Shown: positions 59,807 through 64,000 of the stretch, piece after piece | Position numbering within the stretch: position 1 is the stretch's first letter | How the letters are laid out: the number at the start of each line of letters is the position of its first letter | Assembly: GCF_026230105.1 (NCBI RefSeq) | Contig: NC_079476.1 | Coordinates: 25,348,559 to 25,412,558 of the forward strand | Direction of reading: 5' to 3' | Source of the DNA: Diorhabda sublineata | Taxonomy: Eukaryota > Arthropoda > Insecta > Coleoptera > Chrysomelidae | DNA length: 64,000 nt | Translations under genes and position numbers: made by a program | The notes under the pieces: generated by a model | The model's database searches: none | Told to the model about the DNA's origin: nothing | What the model saw: the letters and a program-made list of their open reading frames with translations, nothing else

Positions 59807-62800
59807 ATGGCATCTACTGACGATATTTACAAAAAGCAAAAAACTTGCTTGCAAATAGCTACTAATGTAACTGAACAAAAACATCATGTATCTAGAGCGA
59901 AACGCGGACAAATTTTAGGACATCTTAGAGGATTTAGAGGCTGTACAGTTTGGTTAACAGGTAAGATAAATGATGTCACAATAATATTTTAATATATTTA
60001 TTCAATTTAATCTACACTGCATCTCCTATTGAATATTATTTGGTTACAGGCTTATCTGGTGCCGGAAAAACATCCATAGCATTCGAGTTAGAAGCCTATT
60101 TAGTAGCCCATGGTATACCGTCTTATTGTCTTGACGGTGATAACCTAAGAACAGGTCTAAATAAAGATTTAGGTTTTTCAAAACAAGACAGAGAAGAAAA
60201 CATTCGTCGAGTCGCTGAAGTTGCTAAACTATTTGCAGATGCCGGTGAAATATGTTTATGCAGCTTTATTTCCCCAAGCGCTGAAGACAGAGATGTAGCA
60301 CGTAGGATTCACAAAGATAGTGACCTCAAATTTTTTGAAGTATTTGTTGATACACCACTAGAAATATGTGAACAAAGAGATACCAAAGGTTTGTACCAAA
60401 AAGCTCGAAAAGGAATCATAAAAGGCTTCACAGGGATTGATCAACCTTATGAGAAACCAGAAAATCCTGATTTGGTCGTTAAGACGGTCAGTTGTTCCAT
60501 AGATGAGTCCACAATGCAAGTTGTGGAAATGCTACAGGAAAATGGAATCATCCCTTTTGTTCAAGAGGATAAGGATGACATTCCGGAATTGTTCATTCCT
60601 AAAAATAGGCTAAGTAGTGCCTATGAAGAAGCAGAATCTTTACCTAGGCTAAAGATTACAGAATTAGATTTACAGTGGTTACAGGTATGAACTAAATTTA
60701 ATATTTTGATGCAAATAAACCGTTTTTTGTATTTAGGAATTTAATTTACATTTTGGGTGTCTTACAACTTATAAAGGAGACAAATTTCAAAGAAAATTCT
60801 AAAAAAAATTACATCTTAATATCATATTGCAGTTGTATCACTTCATTTCTTTAGAATGAAAGTTCTTACTTAAGATCATAATCTGCTGAAGAATATTCAA
60901 TCTTTAATCTGAATACTTACTGCTTGTATGTTGTGATTAGGGTTTCAAGTACACTGGTCCATTTTTATTATAATTTTTTCCCAGAAGCTGTAGAATGTTA
61001 TTTCTGATATTTTTAGTTACCCACCCTGTATATGAAGCTTTTATCTGTAGGCAACGAGATATTAGACACCAATAAAAAATATTAACTCGTATAATCGATT
61101 TATTTGATAACTAAGATCATAAAGATTATTATTTCTGCGAGGATTAAGTTTAACTACACGCTGTAACTGTATAATTAGACCAGGGTCGATAATTTTTGAA
61201 ACAAAAATTAATATAGGATGAAACCTATTGGAAAAGGCACAGAATATAAAAATAATGATTGGAAAAATAAATTACGGGCGATCCGAGTTCGGGAAGTGGG
61301 CGGGTGTGAGTTTTTAAGGGTAAAAAATAGTTTTTTTTTCATTTCCGCCAAAACTGTAAGTTCTACAGTAAAAAGTAAAATGGTAAAGTTGTAGGTAATC
61401 AAAAGATCTACAACTATTGTTCTTATACTTTTTTCACATAACCTCAAAATTTGTGTTAAAAATTGAAAAAACCATGTTTTTGATTTTTTATTTAGGTATA
61501 TCTTTACAAAAAAAGTTTTTCTCTACGAAATTTGGTGAAAACTCACATTCCTATGTCCTAAATACACTGTAATTTTTCTGATTTAAAATATTTATTATGG
61601 CTTAAGATCCAAATAGCTCCCTAATTTTCAATCGAAAAATATCACGTCAAAATATTCGGTTTTAAGCTATTTATTTGAATTTATACTTTTATTTAGTCAA
61701 AAAATATAAAATTCCATGTTATATTGACAAACGAGAAAAATTGGAAGTCTGTAATACATAAAGATTGCAAAAAACATGCGAAAATAGTTGCTCTAAATAT
61801 TGAGGTTAGGATTTACTAAGAATTTCTAATAAAAAGTGTGACTGCTGCCTGTTTTCAGTAAAAAAGTTAATTTATAAAATTCTTCACATTTATGTCATAT
61901 AAAATTTTGAATTCACCTACTTTTTACTATTATACATTATAATATTTTTAAATTCTTTAATTTCCCGTTATAGACTTAACTTATCTTGAATTGTAATTAC
62001 TTATCCATTAGTTTTCATCTACGTGTTGGTGTAAACAGTGTGTTCAGTATGAATATCAATAACGGTTCCATAAGTTCCAACTTAATTCATTTTCTGTTCA
62101 AGATTCTTAGTGAAGGTTGGGCTTATCCTCTTAAAGGATTCATGAGAGAAGACCAATATCTACAAACTCTCCATTTCAACTGTCTTCAGAACGAAGGCAA
62201 CCCCGTTAGTCAAAGCATTCCTATAATCCTGCCTCTGACCACTATGGATATGGAACGATTGAAAGATTCATCAGCCGTAGCATTGATATACAAAAATGAT
62301 TACTACGCCATTCTGAGAAAACCAGAATTTTTCTACTACAGAAAAGAAGAAAGAGCAGCTAGACAGTTCGGTACTACTCATAAGGATCATCCTTACATAA
62401 AGATGATTTATGAATCCGGAGATTGGTTGATAGGTGGTTAGTACACATTTTTTAATGCAGTTTGTTTTAAAATTATTAAATTAAAATTCCTGTTGGTATC
62501 TTTTTGTTAAAGGTGATGTAGAAGTTTTTAAAAGGATCAAATGGAATGACGGTTTAGATCAATATAGATTAACACCAAATGAACTTCGAAGGAAATTTAA
62601 ATCCATGGGAGCCGATGCAGTTTTTGCATTCCAACTCAGAAATCCCATTCACAACGGTCATGCTCTATTAATGACCGATACCAAGAAGCAATTACAAGAA
62701 AGGGGTTATAAGAAACCAGTACTACTACTCCATCCTTTAGGTTTACATTAAAAATTTATCAAATTAATATTTTTATTTATAGATATATATTTTTTTAGGC

Positions 62801-63771
62801 GGTTGGATTAAAGAAGACGACGTTCCTCTACCTACGAGAATCCTCCAACACCAAGCGGTCTTAGACGAAGGACTTTTGGATCGAAATTCGACTGTATTAG
62901 CGATTTTTCCTAGTCCCATGATGTACGCCGGTCCCACAGAAGTTCAATGGCACGCTAAAGCTAGAATGAACGCTGGTGCTAATTTCTACATAGTTGGTAG
63001 AGATCCTGCTGGTGTTACACATCCCGCTGGAAAAGATGCCAGTCTCGATGGCAATTTGTACGACCCCACGCACGGTGGTAGGGTGTTAAAGATGGCGCCA
63101 GGTAAGCACAGTTACTTCAATCATCCAAATATCATAATAATTTTTCTTAATCTAAAGAAAATAATAAAATTATTTGTTTTATACGATGATTTCGAGCCGG
63201 TCCGATCCTGTTCACTCAAGTGATATATCTAGAAATTGTTGACAGAGCCGTACGAACCCGCAATGTGAATACATTAAAATAAATAATTCATCAAGATTTA
63301 ATTATTAAAACTAATTAAAAAATCCCGTAATTTTTTCAAAAAATTTACGTCACAATCTTACTCTGAGTCAAACCCTGTTCATTCAATGCAAAATATTGTA
63401 GTGTGAACCATCTGAGCCAGTCCGCTACTACTCTTTGTTTACATTAAATAGGGGACCAAATGACAGTTGTACGTCAACTCGGATATGTAAACAATGAATA
63501 GAGCCGGACTGGCTCAATTGATTTATCATAGAAATAATGTTTTGCAGGTTTAAATTCTCTTGAAATAATACCGTTTAGAGTGGCAGCTTACGATAAAAAA
63601 AACAAAAAAATGGATTTCTTCGACTCGTCCAGGAAAGAAGATTTTGAATTCATATCTGGTACAAAAATGAGAACGCTGGCCAGGAACGGTGATAATCCCC
63701 CGGACGGTTTCATGGCCCCAAAAGCTTGGGACATTCTGGCAGGGTATTACCAACGTTTAAACAAATATTGA
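59807..63771 (+). CDS. Papss: Bifunctional PAPS synthase (APS kinase / ATP sulfurylase)
   Basis: Six coding exons (59807..59960, 60050..60684, 62103..62436, 62513..62740, 62799..63101, 63548..63771), all with GT-AG borders and consistent phases, total 1878 bases and 625 residues, about the length of animal PAPSS. The enzyme makes PAPS, the sulfate donor for sulfotransferases, from sulfate and two ATP in the cytosol or nucleus. Residues 40-225 are APS kinase: P-loop GLSGAGKT (52-59), LDGDN (79-83), DREENIRR, FISPSAEDRD and KGFTGIDQPYE. Residues 260-625 are ATP sulfurylase: GWAYPLKGFMRE, QLRNPIHNGH (415-424, with the HxGH nucleotide motif), IFPSPMMYAGPTEVQWH, GRDPAG and PFRVAAYDKK. All key motifs are intact. 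An acceptor-like CCTACTTTTTAG just before 59739 shows that this exon probably has an upstream 5' exon, and the frame is open back to there, so an N-terminal extension is possible. Confidence 0.97.
60685..62102. other. Papss intron 2, with transposon remnants
   Basis: This 1.4-kb intron separates the kinase exons from the sulfurylase exons. It holds a transposon-like end near 61012..61031 (TTAGTTACCCACCCTGTA), unrecognised AT-rich sequence and, at 62034..62087, the sequence shared with 48753..48815 just before the acceptor of exon 3. The open frame at 61986 reaches into exon 3 only by chance. Confidence 0.6.
63102..63547. other. Papss intron 5, with repeated GAGCC(A/G)GTCCG phrases
   Basis: The phrase GAGCCGGTCCG (63195), GAGCCAGTCCG (63415) and the near-palindrome GAGCCGGACTGGCTC (about 63502) recur inside the intron. 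Two CCCTGTTCA/CCTGTTCACTCAA phrases and two GTTTACAT-type phrases accompany them. This suggests a small decayed inverted-repeat element. Confidence 0.4.
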
Positions 63772-64000
63772 ATATTTTAAGTCTTGTAACAGCCGAAGTT
63801 GGTACGTATTTTTTATATTTATGATCATAGCAGCTGTTCCTGAAAGTATTTCTCGTTTGGACGATGTATTTATTATTCTAGAAATAATTATTGTGGGCCC
63901 AAGGTTCTTTTTTTATAATTTTACATAATACGTTTAATTCGACTTTTTATAAACAACTTTATCTATTTATTTGTTAATTTTAATGTTGGTTTAGGAGTTA
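63772..64000 (+). other. Papss 3' untranslated region and flank
   Basis: AT-rich sequence after the TGA. I see no clear AATAAA before the window ends, so the transcript end is not placed. Confidence 0.4.

Noticed and set aside
63550..63753. 67-codon minus-strand frame
   Set aside because: It is the antisense of Papss exon 6.

Overview
This is nuclear DNA of an animal, almost certainly an insect: AT-rich, interrupted genes with GT-AG introns, many decayed mariner-type transposons, Penelope-like and LINE fragments, and scattered TTAGG/CCTAA-type short runs (the insect telomere motif, here only as small interstitial patches). A large, repeat-rich genome such as a beetle's would fit, but the order cannot be fixed from this sequence.

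Three genes are well supported. (1) Papss, plus strand, 59807..63771: six coding exons giving a full-length 625-residue bifunctional PAPS synthase (APS kinase then ATP sulfurylase), which makes the sulfate donor PAPS. (2) A secreted 103-residue IGFBP-domain protein, minus strand, in two exons 25.8 kb apart (45858..46009 and 19862..20021). It is invisible as a long ORF but the splice sites, reading phase and all 12 cysteines agree. (3) A lysine/serine-rich 403-residue protein of unknown function, plus strand, in two exons (25518..26515, 27284..27497), nested inside the giant intron of gene 2 on the opposite strand. A few further short exon candidates are listed with low confidence.

The rest is repeats. 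At least seven unrelated tandem arrays occur: about 358 bp (1..1400), 272/273 bp with a 544-bp higher-order form (about 7980..10880), 193 bp (17650..19695), about 343 bp (20888..22100), 171 bp (28157..31050), about 160 bp in two blocks (33190..34340, 35740..37090) and 92 bp (46550..48680). Two of them sit inside recognisable LINE remains. The 193-bp array is made of the 3' coding end of a LINE reverse transcriptase gene, and the 92-bp array follows a LINE reverse transcriptase fragment.

Between the arrays lie a dozen or more broken mariner/IS630-type transposases in both orientations, the best preserved being a DD41D-type pseudogene at 53248..54265. There are also two TA-flanked inverted-repeat elements (5022..5853 and 23731..24912) and two GIY-YIG fragments of Penelope-like elements.

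Layout: 1-19.7 kb is repeats with only weak exon candidates. 19.9-46 kb is the IGFBP-domain gene, mostly intron filled with repeats and the nested gene. 46-59.7 kb is repeats with a CpG-rich promoter-like patch at 52.66-52.86 kb. 59.7-64 kb is Papss. No CRISPR, bacterial operon or defence system is present. The unusual content is the repeat biology and the hidden nested gene pair.
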